Origin: Quillaja saponaria
Lineage: Eukaryota; Streptophyta; Magnoliopsida; Fabales; Quillajaceae
Assembly (NCBI GenBank): GCA_029379385.1
Contig: CM055615.1
Span: 4,774,001-4,838,000 of the forward strand
Length of the DNA stretch: 64,000 nucleotides
Direction: 5' to 3'
Shown piece by piece: positions 24,225-37,518 of the stretch. The notes below the pieces were generated by a model. That model ran no database searches, was not told the origin of the DNA, and was given only the letters and a program-made list of their open reading frames with translations. Positions within the stretch are counted from its first letter, which is position 1; the number at the start of each line of letters is the position of its first letter. The position numbers and the translations under genes are program-made.

Positions 24225-27200
24225 TGTTACAACCCTCATAACCCGATATTGAAAAATCAAATTTTTAGACACCATGTGTAAATTTTTGTTATAAAATAAT
24301 AAATACGTAAACAAATTAAATAAGGAACAGTGTAATTGATATATTATAACCCGATATAAAAATATGAGATTGAACAATTCAGTGTAATTCATGATTGTAA
24401 AAAAAAAAATGCATGAATTTGAAGTAAATAAATTTTATACGTGTGTACAATTAAATTAAATTTGAAAATTTGATTTAATCTCGTATAATTTTATTGATAA
24501 AGGAAACAAATGGATAAACATAATAAATTAGTACATATATACAACCCAGAATAATTTAAGACTACACATTTATGAACTAGTAAATATATATATAAACATA
24601 GAATTAAACTCTACCATTAACCAAAGTTACACTAAGGCGTCTTATTCTCCTCCATTTAATTATTTTGTCTTTGACTCCACTTTTAATTGTTTTATTTTAT
24701 TTTTTTCTTTTCTCCTCCCTTTCTTTTCATCACCGACTTTGTCCCTTGTTCTTTCTCTTTCTTCGGGAAATTTCCTTGTGTCTTGACCAAGTACTCTCAT
24801 TTCATCCTTGCACGAATGACTTGGTTGATGACAGCCTCTAATCTTCATCCTTCCTCTTTAGACTGTGAAGAATTTCTGTTTTAGGGGCTAACGGTGGTAG
24901 CCTTGGTTGGCTACAAATCCTTCCATCTTGCTTTGCCATTTGCTTCCTTGTGTGGCCGAGAGCAAGTAAGCTTCATCCATGTGTGTAGGTGAGAGTGTCT
25001 TGCAGCCTTACTTTAGCCCTAGCAGCCTTCTTTGCCCTTCAAATTGAGTGGCATTTGAGCTTAGAAGTCCAGCAGCTACCCTCCCCTGTTTCAGGCAGTA
25101 CCTGGGTGATGTTTTCCCTCCTCCATGACCAGGGGTATTTTACTGTAGCGTTGGTGAAGGAGCAGCCATGAATTCCTTCCTTTGTTGGCAACTAAACTCG
25201 GCATCTTGTTATGGTGAATTGAAGGCTAATCGTTGGTGAGTTAAGGAAGCAGGGCAGTAAAGAGTCATGGTCTTTTCTGTAAGTTTTCAATTTGGTTGAT
25301 AATTCTTGAACTTGTAGTATTAGTTTTTGGATATCATTGTTAGTTGATGATTTAGTATTAGAGAGAAAGAAAATTTAAAATATTAGGGATTAGTAATAAG
25401 GAATTAAAAGTAGAACTTAAATTACAAAGGGAAAAGAAAAGTTGAGACAGATTGTAAGAGTGTTGAATTTAAGTATAAATTAAGCTTTAGGGGTACTTTG
25501 ATTAACTAAACCAATTTCAAGTTTGATGTTGGGATATAAGTAACATGAGAATTAGTGAAATTGTGTTAACTAGTTTGTGGTATGAATAGAAATAATATAC
25601 ATACATATACCAATGAAAGGAAATCATGCATTCAAGATATTTGATAAAATGTCTACAAGAAACTAATTGTAGTTTAAAGAATAAAACTTAGTTGGATTGA
25701 TATTGGAAAGTGGCAACTTAAGTTCTTGATTGATTCTAAATCACTAATACAACTTTGAATTTAATTGGATTGGGAGTAATGTTAGTGAATTAGTGTTAAA
25801 GGGAGCATTATGAATTAAAGTTTGAAAGTGGTGGAAAATGAGAGTTAAGTGGGTTTTGAAGAGGGTGCAGGGATAGATTAGTGGATGAAAGCAATCCTGG
25901 GTTTCAGGTGCTTTTGGAGCTGAATTAAATCAAGATTCCAAAAGAGAAAATGTATCTTAGGGTCTTGAGGTGATGTCTAAAAAATTTGGTAATTTGATTC
26001 CAAGTATATTGATCGTTAGAGCTGCTGGACTGAGGCTAGGTCCATGCCAGATTTTTAGTGACCTTTAGTTAGTTCGGGAGACTTTGTCGAGTTTATGGTT
26101 AGAATTAGCGTAGGACCTCTAAGTATATTTTTTTTTCCTAGCATATAAAAGAGAAAATATGGAGTTGTGCAGGTTTTAATTTCTTATTACTGAATACTTT
26201 GGAGGTGGTGGAAATCAGCGTATGATTTCGGGTATTGATTGAACTTGTTTTAGAGTAACTGACTTTAGAGGGTCTTACAAGATGAATTAGGAAAAGAGTG
26301 CTGAAAATAAAATGTTCTTAACATCTTGAAATACTATACTAGAAAGTTTCATAATTTATTTCTTGAGTATGAGAATTCTACAAGCATTAGAATCAGCATC
26401 AGGAAATCAGAATGTTATGGGTACCCTATTTTTGGTTCATGTAAGGAATTGAGTGGGTTCGAAACTAATTTTAGGAAAATTTTCTAAATAATAAAGATAT
26501 ATATACTTGTCTATTAATAAACCCAATAAACGGAATTGAATTTTGTTTTTCCTAGGGAAAGTTATGTTCAATTAACTAAGGTAAGGTTAGAGTTGTCAAA
26601 ATCCTGCTTTTTACAGAATTTTATGCAACTTCAAAGAATAAACTGTATTGATATACTAATCTAAAAATTACAAATGATATACCATTATAAAGCTACATGT
26701 ATCTAGTATTTGATAAATTTTTTGAAACTGGATTTGGAATTTTCTATAGGAAGATATGATCATCAAAGTGAACACTGATCCAAACCTCAAGTTTGGACAG
26801 TTTCAACATCGCTAACTCACTAGAGTTTTCTATCTTTTCTAATAATTTCTTTCTACCCTATGCATTTTCAAGACATTTAAAATTTCTTTTCATTATTAAC
26901 CTTATCACATAAAGTACAATTCATACTACTTGACATGTAATAGCTTAATAGAAAACTTTCATAAAGAAACCTATATAAGTTAAGATATAAGCTTAGTAAT
27001 TAAAAGATTATAACGATAACGTTTATGAACAAAGTATTATTTGGGAATATGAATTTCAGTTTCGAATTTTAATGAGGACCTGATGAGACGTGTGAACGCA
27101 AGTGTAAGTGATGAACGAGATCAGTTAAAGGTGAGTGGTTAACTGTTACTTTTAGGGGTTAGATTATTATGTGTGATTATATGTGGATTTAAGTAGATGT

Positions 27201-28276
27201 GATATGGAAAATAAGCAAGTATGATATTTCAGTGATTTATTTGAATTATGTTTGTATGGTATTAGTTGTAGTTGATAATGACCAACAAAGTGAGATTTCT
27301 CTGAAAAATGACTTTTTATTTCAAAAGTGAAATCCAGGTGCACCTAAGATATTTTGATTCGATATTCTGATATGAAATACTCTGATTCTAAAAATGGTTT
27401 TAAAATAAATGAGTGCTCAGCCCCTGTAGGATGGATTGTGTACGAAGAATTAACTTGTTGTGCGGGTGTGTAAATGTCTGGTGGGGGGAGATATTGTTGT
27501 GCGGGGCTGAGTTACTCTATTGGCCCTTTGTCTGCTTTGTATGTTTTGATATCCTTAATTGTTTTAAAGTGAATTGTGTTTGTTAAGTGTTATGTTTCCG
27601 TAACTGTGTAAGTGCAATATTAGTGATGTTTGTGATTTAGAATATATTAATATATTAATATATTAAATGATCATGTACATATATTATATTATACTACTTA
27701 TGTTGAATGATGCTAGTACTCTTTAGGTACTATTTTCTACTCATTAAGTCCATAGGACTCACCCTTCTTTTGTATTTTTTTTAGTAACAAGATCTCGTAG
27801 ACAACTATTATTGATAAGGAACTTTGCCGAGTGTTTGGCGGCAAGGTAAATTTTTTTGAAATCTCAATCTTGAAGTAAAAAGGGTGAAAGTTTGCAGTTA
27901 CACTAGAGCTGTTTGGTCTTATGTTGTGTTATAGTCTAGTTAATTGTTACTATAATGGGAAATGGAGCAAAGCTCCTTGATTATATTATCTATGTGTAAT
28001 TCGTAGTTATTGTGATTTGCTTGTATATAAACAAGAATGTGTATCGTGTATATTTTGGGCATGTTCCACATTGTATGAAACCTTTGTCGAAATTTTCAGT
28101 AAATATTATATATTCAGTAACAAGTCTATGTTTTTAATTTAAGTAAGTAAAGAGTTTCTTGATTTTAAATATAATTATTTCAAGACTAATGTGTGTTTAG
28201 TAATGGTAAAGTCAGGGTTATGGAGGTTTGATTATCCAATCCTCTAGCTAGTCATGCCTCTGTGAGAGGTGTGATA
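24225..28276 (+). mobile_element. solo LTR, copy E of the large LTR family
   Basis: The longest copy, 4052 bp. It starts with the canonical TGTTACAACCCTCATAACCC and ends GAGAGGTGTGATA, where the expected terminal CA has become TA. It is flanked by the perfect 5-bp repeat TGTAT (24220-24224 and 28277-28281). It carries the alternative block of about 480 bp shared with copy B (here about 26505-26985), then rejoins the common sequence at TATAAGCTTAGTAATTAAAAG. The pyrimidine-rich region around 24660-24760 contains short frames on both strands that are compositional artefacts. No coding interior. Confidence 0.82.
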
Positions 28277-28281
28277 TGTAT

Positions 28282-28539
28282 TGATAATTAAATATTAAGA
28301 CAAGAAATACAAAGATTATAAAGAATTTAAATAGTGTGTATCCATGCTAAAATTGAATGAATATAAAGAATTTAATTTCATAGGAAAAAAAGAAAAAAAA
28401 TGTAATAACGAGAAGACATTAAAAAAAAAAAAAAAAACTTATAAGGTAATCTAGTCTTTTTTGAGATAATACGTTAGATTCAATGATTAATTTTGTTTAT
28501 TGGAGGTTATTTACTAATTATGACTCAAGTATAGAGGTT
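28282..28539. other. spacer between solo LTRs E and F
   Basis: About 260 bp of AT-rich DNA with an A-run at about 28420-28437. No feature recognised. Confidence 0.5.
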
Positions 28540-28544
28540 ATATG

Positions 28545-31500
28545 TATTATAATCCAATATTGTAAAGTCAAGTTTTAAATATAAGGTGTAAATTTTAGGT
28601 AAAAAATAAATAAAAGGTTTATTGAACATGTTGTAATCCGACATTCTAGTATACGTTTTAAAATTTTATGTATTACTTGTTGTTGTAAAGTAAATGAATA
28701 TCGCACTTATATGTATATAGATATATAAATTATATATATGTGAAGTTTAAATTAAAACTTGATTGATGTGAAGCTTGACTTTATTTTGTGTAAATTGTTG
28801 TAAGTGCAAAACATGTATAAATCAAGTAAACTAGATTATATATATATATATATATTATTTTTCCTTCCTATTTTTTTTTTTCTTGCTTTGGCCGTGAATT
28901 TTTGGGGGATGGAGGAAGCTTTCTTGCCTTGTTCTTGCTTCTTTTCTTGTTCTGTTGTATCCTCCCTCCGTATCAGCCAAATCCTCCTTTTTTTTTCTTG
29001 CCATTTTCTTTAGTTTCCTAAGCCTTGCAAGCCTAACCTTTGTTTGTTTGCTAACCAAGAAGAGATTTTCATTCCTTGGCCATGTAGTACCTTTGTTTAT
29101 TGGCAGCAATCAAGAAACTTCAGCCGTGTGTAGGTACCTTTCCAGCTGTACGAGGTTGGTTTTCTTTGTGTGAGCTACAATAAGTGTATGTGGGTATGGG
29201 ATTGCATTCAAGTGTATCTTAATCTATATTTGTTAGTATTCTTATTCTCAAATTATGCCTAGTTGCTTACAAGTTTATTGTTATTTTTAAGTTGCTTCTC
29301 TCGTGTTGATGCTTGCTTTCTTTTCCTATTCTGATGACTAATAAACATAGTTGATTATCCATCTATTATATTTTATGCTGAAAATAGAAGTTGATTTAAA
29401 TTGTATTGGGCGCACCTAGGTTGGGTTGTCAATGTAATTAACACACCATTAGATACAATACTGGTATCTACTTATACAAATACATCTATTTTCACTTTAT
29501 AAGAGTGAAAAATAAGGACCTTTAATGTCAGATGCCATTAATGATAACCAAGCACTATCAAGATAGGATAGAAGGATGTCATTTTATTCTATCGAGGAAA
29601 CCATAAAACATTCAAGTAATAATTTGCAAATAGAAGTTGCAGAAATGTGATATCAAACTATACTAATCTATATATTCTTCTATCCATTTTGTTACAGGTA
29701 TTTAATTTCAGGATATCGTGTTTTCTTTCTCTATGTCTGTATTCTATTGTTTCACGTCATGTGTCAAGTTTGTACCTAAGGCCTAAGCTTCCTAGATTGA
29801 TATTCTGAATGTTAATGATATAGATAATGCCCAATTGAGTTAAATAAAAAATTGTAGCCTTCCAACTCCCAAGTTTTAGAAGACAAAGGACTGTTATTTT
29901 GTATGACATCATATGCTAAGTTAGATAAAGCGAAAATATTTAGTTCTAGAAGTATACACTAGGAAAAGAATAAAGAAGTGTTGGCTAGTGTTATGATTTA
30001 AAGATTTAATGAAAATGAGAGTTAAGTGGTTTTCGAGGGAATGCAGAACCAGATTTTACAAGAGAAATTTATTATTTGGGTGTTTTTGGGACTGAATTAA
30101 TTAAAATTTCTAAATAGAAAGTGTCGTTTATTGTCTTGGAATAATATTTGAAAATTTTCATAACATGGTTTCAAGTATATTTATCGTTAAAACTGTTGGA
30201 CTACGGCTAGGTCCATGTGGGGTTTTTAGTGAGCTTCAGTCAATCCGAGAGTCTTTGTCATGGGTTGTGGTTTGAATTGGCTTAGTGCCTCCGAATAAGA
30301 ATTATTTCTAACATATTAAGGGATAATTCTGGAGTTTTTCATATCTTAATTTTATGATATGTGTATTTTAAAGGTGTTGTAAGTCTTGGTTGTTATTTTT
30401 GGGTCTGAATTGAACATGTTTTGGTGTGACTGGTTTGAGAGGGTTTTAAAGGATGAATTAAGAGTAAAGTTTTGAAGATGAAATGTTCCTAACATCTTGA
30501 TAAACTAGAACGAAAAGTTTCATAATTTAATTCCTAATTATGAGAATTCTATAAACATTATAATCCGGGTCAGGTAATTAGAAATTGTAAGAGTGTCCTA
30601 TTTTTGTTCATGTGAGAAATTGATTGAGTTCCAAAGGCTGATTTTAGGAAAAGTTTCTAAATAAGAAAGATAGCTAACTTCCCAAAAATAATGTTTGAAC
30701 TTGGTTTAGTTGAATTTGGCTAAATATGTAAGTTGAAATCAAACATATCTCCAAGGTGGTTGTGAAAATACTTAAGAGGGGTTAACTTTAAATAAATGCA
30801 TGAAATTTAGTCTCTAAATATTTTCATAATTAAAATATTATAACCAATATAATTGACAAACTAAGTAATATTGGAAAATTTTAATTGTACCTCCGAAACT
30901 TATGGTTGAGCCAACAACGCACTTGAACGCAAGAGAGAATGACGAGTAAGATCAGTAAATGGTGAGTGGATAAATGTTACCTTTTGGTTGCTAGATTAAT
31001 ATGTGTATTTTTTTATGTATATTTGAATAGATATATGTTTTATGGAAGCATAAACATGTGTAGTGTTTAATTGAGTTATTTAAATTGTGCTTGATTTGTA
31101 CTTTGTTTGTGTTTAATAAGGGCTAATATAAGTGTTTTCTTTCAAAAATGATTTTTACTTCCAAAATAGAATCTGCGTGCACCTAGGATATTCTGATTTG
31201 ATAAGTGTTTTAAAATGGTTGAGTACTCAATCCTGGTGGGATGGATATGTACTGAAAATATATATTTGATATGCAGGCACAAAAACTGCCCACCGGGAGG
31301 CTATATGTTGTGTGGGGCTAAGTTATGCTATTGGCCCTTTTTCATGCTTTGAGTGTTTTGTTTGACTTATGGTTCTGAAAATTCTGATTGATTTAATCAT
31401 CTTTTATTACATAAATTATGATTAATTGATTTTACAATATTGATATGTACGTACGTGTACCATTGAATTAAGATATGAAATATAGCTACATGAAATTATT

Positions 31501-32087
31501 TAATTTACATATGTTCTTTATACTTTGGTTGATATAGTACCATTTAAGTGTGTTTTTCTACTCACTGAATCTGTAGGACTTACCACTTTTCTATTGATAT
31601 TTATTTTTTTGTAACGGGATCTTTGTGAGTGTTAACGACCAATACTGGGTTTGCCGAGTATTTGATGGCAAGGTATAAACTCGAAATCGCTTACTTAAAG
31701 TCAATGATAAAAGTTTGCAATCACATTAGGATTTTGGGTACTTGGTTTTTTATTGTGTAATAATTCAGTTATTTGTTGTTGTAGTGAGAATTGGAGCGGA
31801 GCTCCATGTATATGTTGATGTTGTGTAAACTAGTTGAATGTAACCAGAGACTATAAGTTTGTATTTTGGGCAAGTTTAAGTTTACAGGGAGCCTCTGCCA
31901 AAATTTTTATTAAATTGTTATATATTTCAGTAAATAAACATTTGTAGTTAACGTGTATTTTCTAAAATTTACTTTCATGCTTTGGTTTAGTCAAAAGTCG
32001 TATTTGTTTCTTGGTTTTGAAGTAAGGGTTACGAAAATTTAGTTATTCATTCATCTAGGCAGCCATGCCTCTGTGTAGGGTGTGACA
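28545..32087 (+). mobile_element. solo LTR, copy F of the large LTR family
   Basis: A 3543-bp unit from TATTATAATCCAATATTG to TGTAGGGTGTGACA. The flanks are ATATG (28540-28544) and ATGTG (32088-32092), a 5-bp duplication with one mismatch. The layout matches C: (TA)n at about 28840, a pyrimidine-rich tract, then the shared 3' blocks including GTGCACCTAGGATATTCTG. The central block is of the A/C/D type, not the B/E type. It lies about 3 kb upstream of the GAUT8-like gene in the same sense. Confidence 0.8.
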
Positions 32088-32092
32088 ATGTG

Positions 32093-35030
32093 CTTAATTT
32101 GATAATTTATAGAGACTATTATAAAAGAAGTGATAGCCCACGAGGATAAAGTACAAATGACCTAAAAAATAATATGTAATATTGTATCCAAAATACAAAT
32201 GGCTGGTTTTATTATCCCAACAACAACAAAAATCACAACATAATTAAAAAATCAAAAATTTTATTGTCTAAAATACCCTTGTTCAATCAAAGACTATATC
32301 TCTCTTATTTTTTGGTTTCCCGAGTTTACTAATCACTCAACCTTTATAGCGACTGAGATGACTCTCCCAATAATTAGGTGCTCTAAGGTTCAAATTTGTG
32401 TTTTCACATTAGAAGTACATCTCACTTACTTTTACACCAAACCCTTATTGGTCTATATCTCTCTTATTTAACTACTTGAACAAACGTAAAACTAATTATT
32501 TTTCCTCTCTTTTAAACATCTAAATAGTTTAATAGAATCGTTAGTAATATTTCAGTAAGACTTTTTCCTCCAAATTCCAAAAAAAAAAAAAAAAACTGGC
32601 AGTCTCTTAATCCCCAAATCCTTACTAATTTTTCTAATCTTTCATTCTCCACTTTTTCCGTAGTTTTAAATAGTGGTTCTTGATGGAGGATATTGTCCCT
32701 TTTGATGCTCTAAAAGTGATTATCATTGTTTTTAATGAATTCCGTAATATTGATCGTTGATCTCGAAAGTGTTGGATCTTTTTCTCCACTGGGTCCTAAT
32801 CATAGTGGGTTGTCATATCTACCGAGTCGACAATGACACTGAGTAATGGCGAACAATATAGAATAATATGTTGTCAAAAGTAGGCGGTGGCCATATACAT
32901 AAATGATTTTGTATACAAATTGTCTAGAATTTTGAAAGTTTATCTATAAAAATAAATATAGTATTTGATAATTACTTTTTAATTTTCAAATTAAATTGAG
33001 AGTTTTTATTTTAATTCTAAAATATTTGTCAAATTAAAAAAATTAACATGCTCTTCACATGCAAAGGACCCACCACCACTAGTTATCGTACATATATGGC
33101 ATGAAAATGTCTGTGTACATATATTCACATTCAATACAATTCTCAAAAAAACTGTATACTGTTTTGGAAGTTCTTTTTCCCAATTGAGAATTTGGAGAAA
33201 ACTAATTAATTCAAATTTTGATTATGAAAACAATAACTGATTAAAGTTTAAAGTTACTTGGGTAGAGTACCCAAGCACAAAATTGATGTAATTTTTTAGT
33301 TATTACTAAACAATATTATTTAAAATTAAATTATAAAAAAAAGGTTTCTTAAAAAATATATATAAAATTTTCCTTTTTGACCTATTAAATGATTTCATTT
33401 TCCCCTTATTTGACATAGATATATTTTATTTGTTTTACAATCTTTTAGTATTTTCAACGTCCCAAATATTAATGAAAAAATTATTTAGTTAAAAAAAAAT
33501 ATCCATTGTGATTGATAAAATATTATAATGTAAAAATCTAATAGTAAATTTGATAACAAAACTATCAAGAAATTTCATATATATTTTTAAAAGAATTGAT
33601 GTAATTTTAATGAGATATTAAAAAATCAATGCAAGGTTAACTATTAGAAATAATGTCATCAATTTTCGTAATGTACACCATAATTATATGACCTAATTAA
33701 GTTTAAAAAATTTCTAAAAAATAAATTTAATTATACTTCTTTCATTTGTTTTAGGTAAAAAAAAATATCAAGATGCCCCTCCTTCAATGTAATTGACAGA
33801 TGTGAATAATATATCAACAAACAAAGAAGAATATATCAGAATTATCTATGATTATATACATGTTATCATATTTTCCCCTTAATTAATGTTTGAGAAATGT
33901 ATAAATTTATTTTTGCTTTGTTATAATTGGATCCACATTTCATCACCATTGTTTTTTTTTTATTATTATTATTATTTTTTTTAATCTCCACCACTAAATA
34001 AGAAGGTTTATTAATTTTCAGTGATGAAAATTACATATTTTTCTTTTTATCTCCACCACTAAATAAGAAGGCATAAATTGTTTATTTTTATTAATTGTTA
34101 ATGATGAAAATTATATTATTATTTTTTTTGTTCTTATACCATCATTTGGATTTTCATTTTCATGTTGATGAATGCAATAAATGCTGAAATGATTTCAATT
34201 TTGAATGAAAATATTGGGTAAATTCAAGTACATATAATGCTAAATTCTAAAATGTTTGAAAATTAAGTTTAGATTTAAAAATTTGAAAACAATAGCCATG
34301 ACTGAATGAGATCAAAAAGAAAAATGATAGATTTAGTTTTTTTTATTTTTTATTTTATCTTTTTAATATATATACTATCCGTTGCATGCACATAGTTTAT
34401 ATTTTTTTATTTTTTTATATTTAGTTGATTTTCTAATTAATTTAATTTGTTAAAATAGTGAAAGAGAGCAGGAGAGTGGAAGAATAAAAAAAAATGAAAA
34501 GGTTATTGTATTGTGTGTGGATAGGTTATATTTAGTAATTATCAAGAAAAAAAAATTTATTAATTTTTTTAAAAAAAAAATAAGTATATGTGATATAATA
34601 GGTGATCATAAGGAGTTTCTATCTTTTAATATAGTATAGATAGATATAAAAATATTATTTTTAAGATTAAAATTTAATTACTTTTTAAATGAATTATATA
34701 TATAAAACAAATATAATTCAAATATTACTATGAATTCAGCCCGGTTATTGAAAATTCCTGAGTCCGCCCTTGACTCCCACCAACAACTCATAAAACACCC
34801 AAGTCACTACCTATTACCACCACAACATCACAAGAGAATAATATTGTAGAAAATAATTGAAATAACTTAAGATAGTAATATATTTTTAAAATATTAAATT
34901 TAGGAGAACCACAATAAAATAATTAAATTTGAAAGAACTTAATTAAAAAATAATAATTTCCCAGAAACTAAAATAAAAAATAATGTAATCCTCAAATAAC
35001 AAAACACCCGATAAGTCAATTTTTTATTGC
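32093..35030. other. AT-rich intergenic DNA upstream of the GAUT8-like gene
   Basis: About 2.9 kb with no convincing open frame. It contains A and T homopolymers (32580, 33950-33980, 34560) and one local duplication: the block ATCTCCACCACTAAATAAGAAG occurs near 33983 and again near 34049, each followed by a copy of the AATGATGAAAATTA or CAGTGATGAAAATTA stretch. Confidence 0.6.
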
Positions 35031-35162
35031 TGGTCATCTGTTGGCTTATATCCCTTATCTCAGATCTCATCTGATCTCTGCTTTACCGGATCCTTCCACC
35101 CTTCCATGGTCAAACCGACCCCGCATCACTGGCTCTTCCGGTGGCCGGTAAAAACACAAACA

Positions 35163-35170
35163 TATATAAA
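35163..35170 (+). promoter_or_regulatory. putative TATA box of the GAUT8-like gene
   Basis: TATATAAA, 92 bp before the chosen ATG. It would place the transcription start near 35195-35200 and give a leader of about 55-60 nt. A pyrimidine-rich stretch with repeated GATCTC at about 35055-35100 could instead be a leader from an upstream start. The choice matters because an in-frame ATG at 35189 would then be inside the transcript. Confidence 0.45.
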
Positions 35171-35254
35171 TTAAACTCATTTTTTCTCATGTTCAGAGTG
35201 ATTGAGTACTTGTTGGGAACTACTGCTGGTTGCAGTCTGAGGAAGAGGACGGAA

Positions 35255-37518
35255 ATGGCGAATAATCGAACCATACCAACTGGAGGAGGAGGGATCCGGA
35301 GCTTCACTGTCCCATTCAGAGTCTTCACATCTGCCATTACAATCGCACTTTGCCTTTTCTTCACTATTTCATTTCTATTCACTACCAATTCTCACTCCAC
35401 CTACGATGATCTCAACCAATCGGTAAGCATTAGTCCACAGTAACCCAGTTGAAATTTTCTCTTTCTCTTTTGCTTGATTTGTCTTTCTGGGAAAAGGGTT
35501 TTCCGGGAAACTAACGAGATTTATAGATAGAAAGTTATTCTGGCTGAATCCAATTGCTTGTTGTGCACTATTTTCTGGAGAAAGGAACATACTTTGTAAT
35601 GTTAAATGGGAAATGTGACTACTGGGATTGCTTTTTTCTGTTGCTTTTGTCTTAGGGTTTCCATATTGTTTCACGTGGATTTGGATACACGAGAAGATCC
35701 GTGCTTGCTCTGAAATCTGATCCTCTCAAGCCTCGCCTTTACCAGATTCAGAAGCAAGCTGATGATCATCGCTCTCTAGCTCTTGTATATGCATCCTATG
35801 CGCGAAAACTTAAGCTTGAGAGCTCAAAGCTCGTTAGGATTTTTGCTGATCTTTCGAGAAACTTCTCGGGTCTTATAAGTAAACCCTCATACCGTGCTCT
35901 GCTTAATTCTCTCAATTCTGATGCAGTGTCTGTTGATGAATCTGTAGTTCGTCAATTTGAAAAGGAAGTTAAAGAGCGAATTAAAGTCACGCGACAAGTG
36001 ATTGGTGAAGCCAAAAACTCTTTTGATAATCAGCTGAAAATTCAGAAGTTGAAGGATACAATTTTTGCTGTCAATGAGCAATTGACTAAGGCAAAGAAGC
36101 AAGGAGCTTTCTCAAACTTGATTGCTGCCAAATCCATTCCAAAAAGTTTGCATTGCCTTGCAATGCGGTTGATGGAAGAGCGAATTGCACATCCAGATAA
36201 GTATATTGATGAGGGGAAGCCAACACCCCCAGAACTAGAAGACCCAAATTTGTATCACTATGCTATATTTTCAGATAATGTGATTGCAGCATCAGTGGTT
36301 CTGAATTCAGCTACAAAGAATGCTAAAGAACCGTGGAAACATGTGTTTCATGTGGTCACTGACAAGATGAATCTTGGAGCAATGCAAGTCATGTGTAAGT
36401 TGAAAGACTATAATGGAGCACATATTGAGGTTAAGGCAGTTGAGGATTACAAGTTTTTAAATTCCTCATATGTGCCTGTGCTTCGGCAATTGGAGTCAGC
36501 TAACTTGCAGGACTTTTACTTTCGGAACAAACTTGAGAATGCAACAAAGGACACAACGAACATGAAGTTCAGGAATCCCAAATATTTGTCGATACTGAAT
36601 CATTTGAGATTTTATTTGCCAGAAATGTACCCAAAATTGCACAGGATTTTGTTTCTGGATGACGATATAGTGGTACAGAAAGACCTTACTGGGTTGTGGA
36701 AGATTGATATGAATGGGAAAGTGAATGGCGCAGTTGAAACATGTTTTGGGTCATTCCATCGCTATGCACAGTACATGAATTTCTCACACCCTTTAATTAA
36801 GGCAAAGTTTAATCCTAAAGCATGTGCATGGGCTTATGGAATGAACTTCTTTGATTTGGATGCTTGGAGAAGGGAGAAAGTGCACAGAAGAATATCATTA
36901 CTGGCAGAATCTTGTAAGACTTGAAACTTTTCTATTAAATTTTTTCATATAGTATTACAAGAGCGTGTTCAAAGCATCATTAGTTACTGCAAGTATAACC
37001 GCTTTTAGTTTGAAATTTTGTTGTTTGAATGATTTTCCTAATGTCTGATTACTTCTTGACAACCAACAATTAGTTTTCCAGGTACTCTGTCATCCTGGGT
37101 TAGAACTAATACAAAAGTAGCTACATATGTGAAATACAGAAGAGATTACTGTTTTGTTTTTACAAGCTTGCATGTATTTAGATTTAGTCTTTTATTGTCT
37201 TGTAGCCTTTTTCTCTGACTGGATATGCTGATGTTTTTGCAGAATGAAAATCGTACCTTGTGGAAATTAGGGACGTTGCCACCCGGTTTAATCACATTTT
37301 ACTCCACAACAAAGCCACTGGAGAAGTCATGGCATGTGCTGGGACTTGGATATAACCCAAGTATTAGCTTGGAGGAGATACAAAATGCTGCGGTGGTGCA
37401 CTTCAATGGGAACATGAAGCCATGGCTTGATATTGCAATGAATCAATTCCGGCCGCTTTGGACAAAGTATGTTGACTCTGGGTTAGAGTTTGTCCAGGCC
37501 TGCAATTTTGGTCTCTAA
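35255..37518 (+). CDS. GAUT8: GAUT8/QUASIMODO1-like galacturonosyltransferase, frameshifted
   Basis: Golgi type II membrane protein of glycosyltransferase family 8, involved in pectin (homogalacturonan) synthesis and cell adhesion. Exons are 35255-35422, 35656-36913 and 37243-37518, all with GT/AG borders. Residues 1-19 are cytosolic; about 20-43 form the membrane anchor. A stem follows with KSDPLKPRL and QADDHRSLAL. The GT8 domain has LDDD (metal-binding DDD at about 391-393), HRYAQYMNFSHPLI, LPPGLITF and HFNGNMKPW. Arabidopsis QUA1 is 559 residues; this would be 566. Oddity: in GGGAGAAAGTGCAC (about 36874-36880) there is one base too many for the conserved REKCTEEY reading. As read, the frame turns to VHRR and hits TAA across the exon 2/3 junction after 475 residues, losing the last 91 or so. 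Everything else is intact, so an assembly error or a very recent null allele is possible. ATG at 35255 is chosen for its context and homology (MANN). Confidence 0.93.

Noticed and set aside
24660..25171. Several 60-65 codon frames in LTR copy E (and equivalents near 17141 and 28804)
   Set aside because: The same CT-rich tract in each LTR copy gives different, non-conserved frames, so they are not proteins.
35110..35674. Minus-strand frames of 92 and 99 codons over the GAUT8-like first exon and intron
   Set aside because: They are antisense to a well-supported exon with a membrane anchor and correct splice sites, and no family was recognised.
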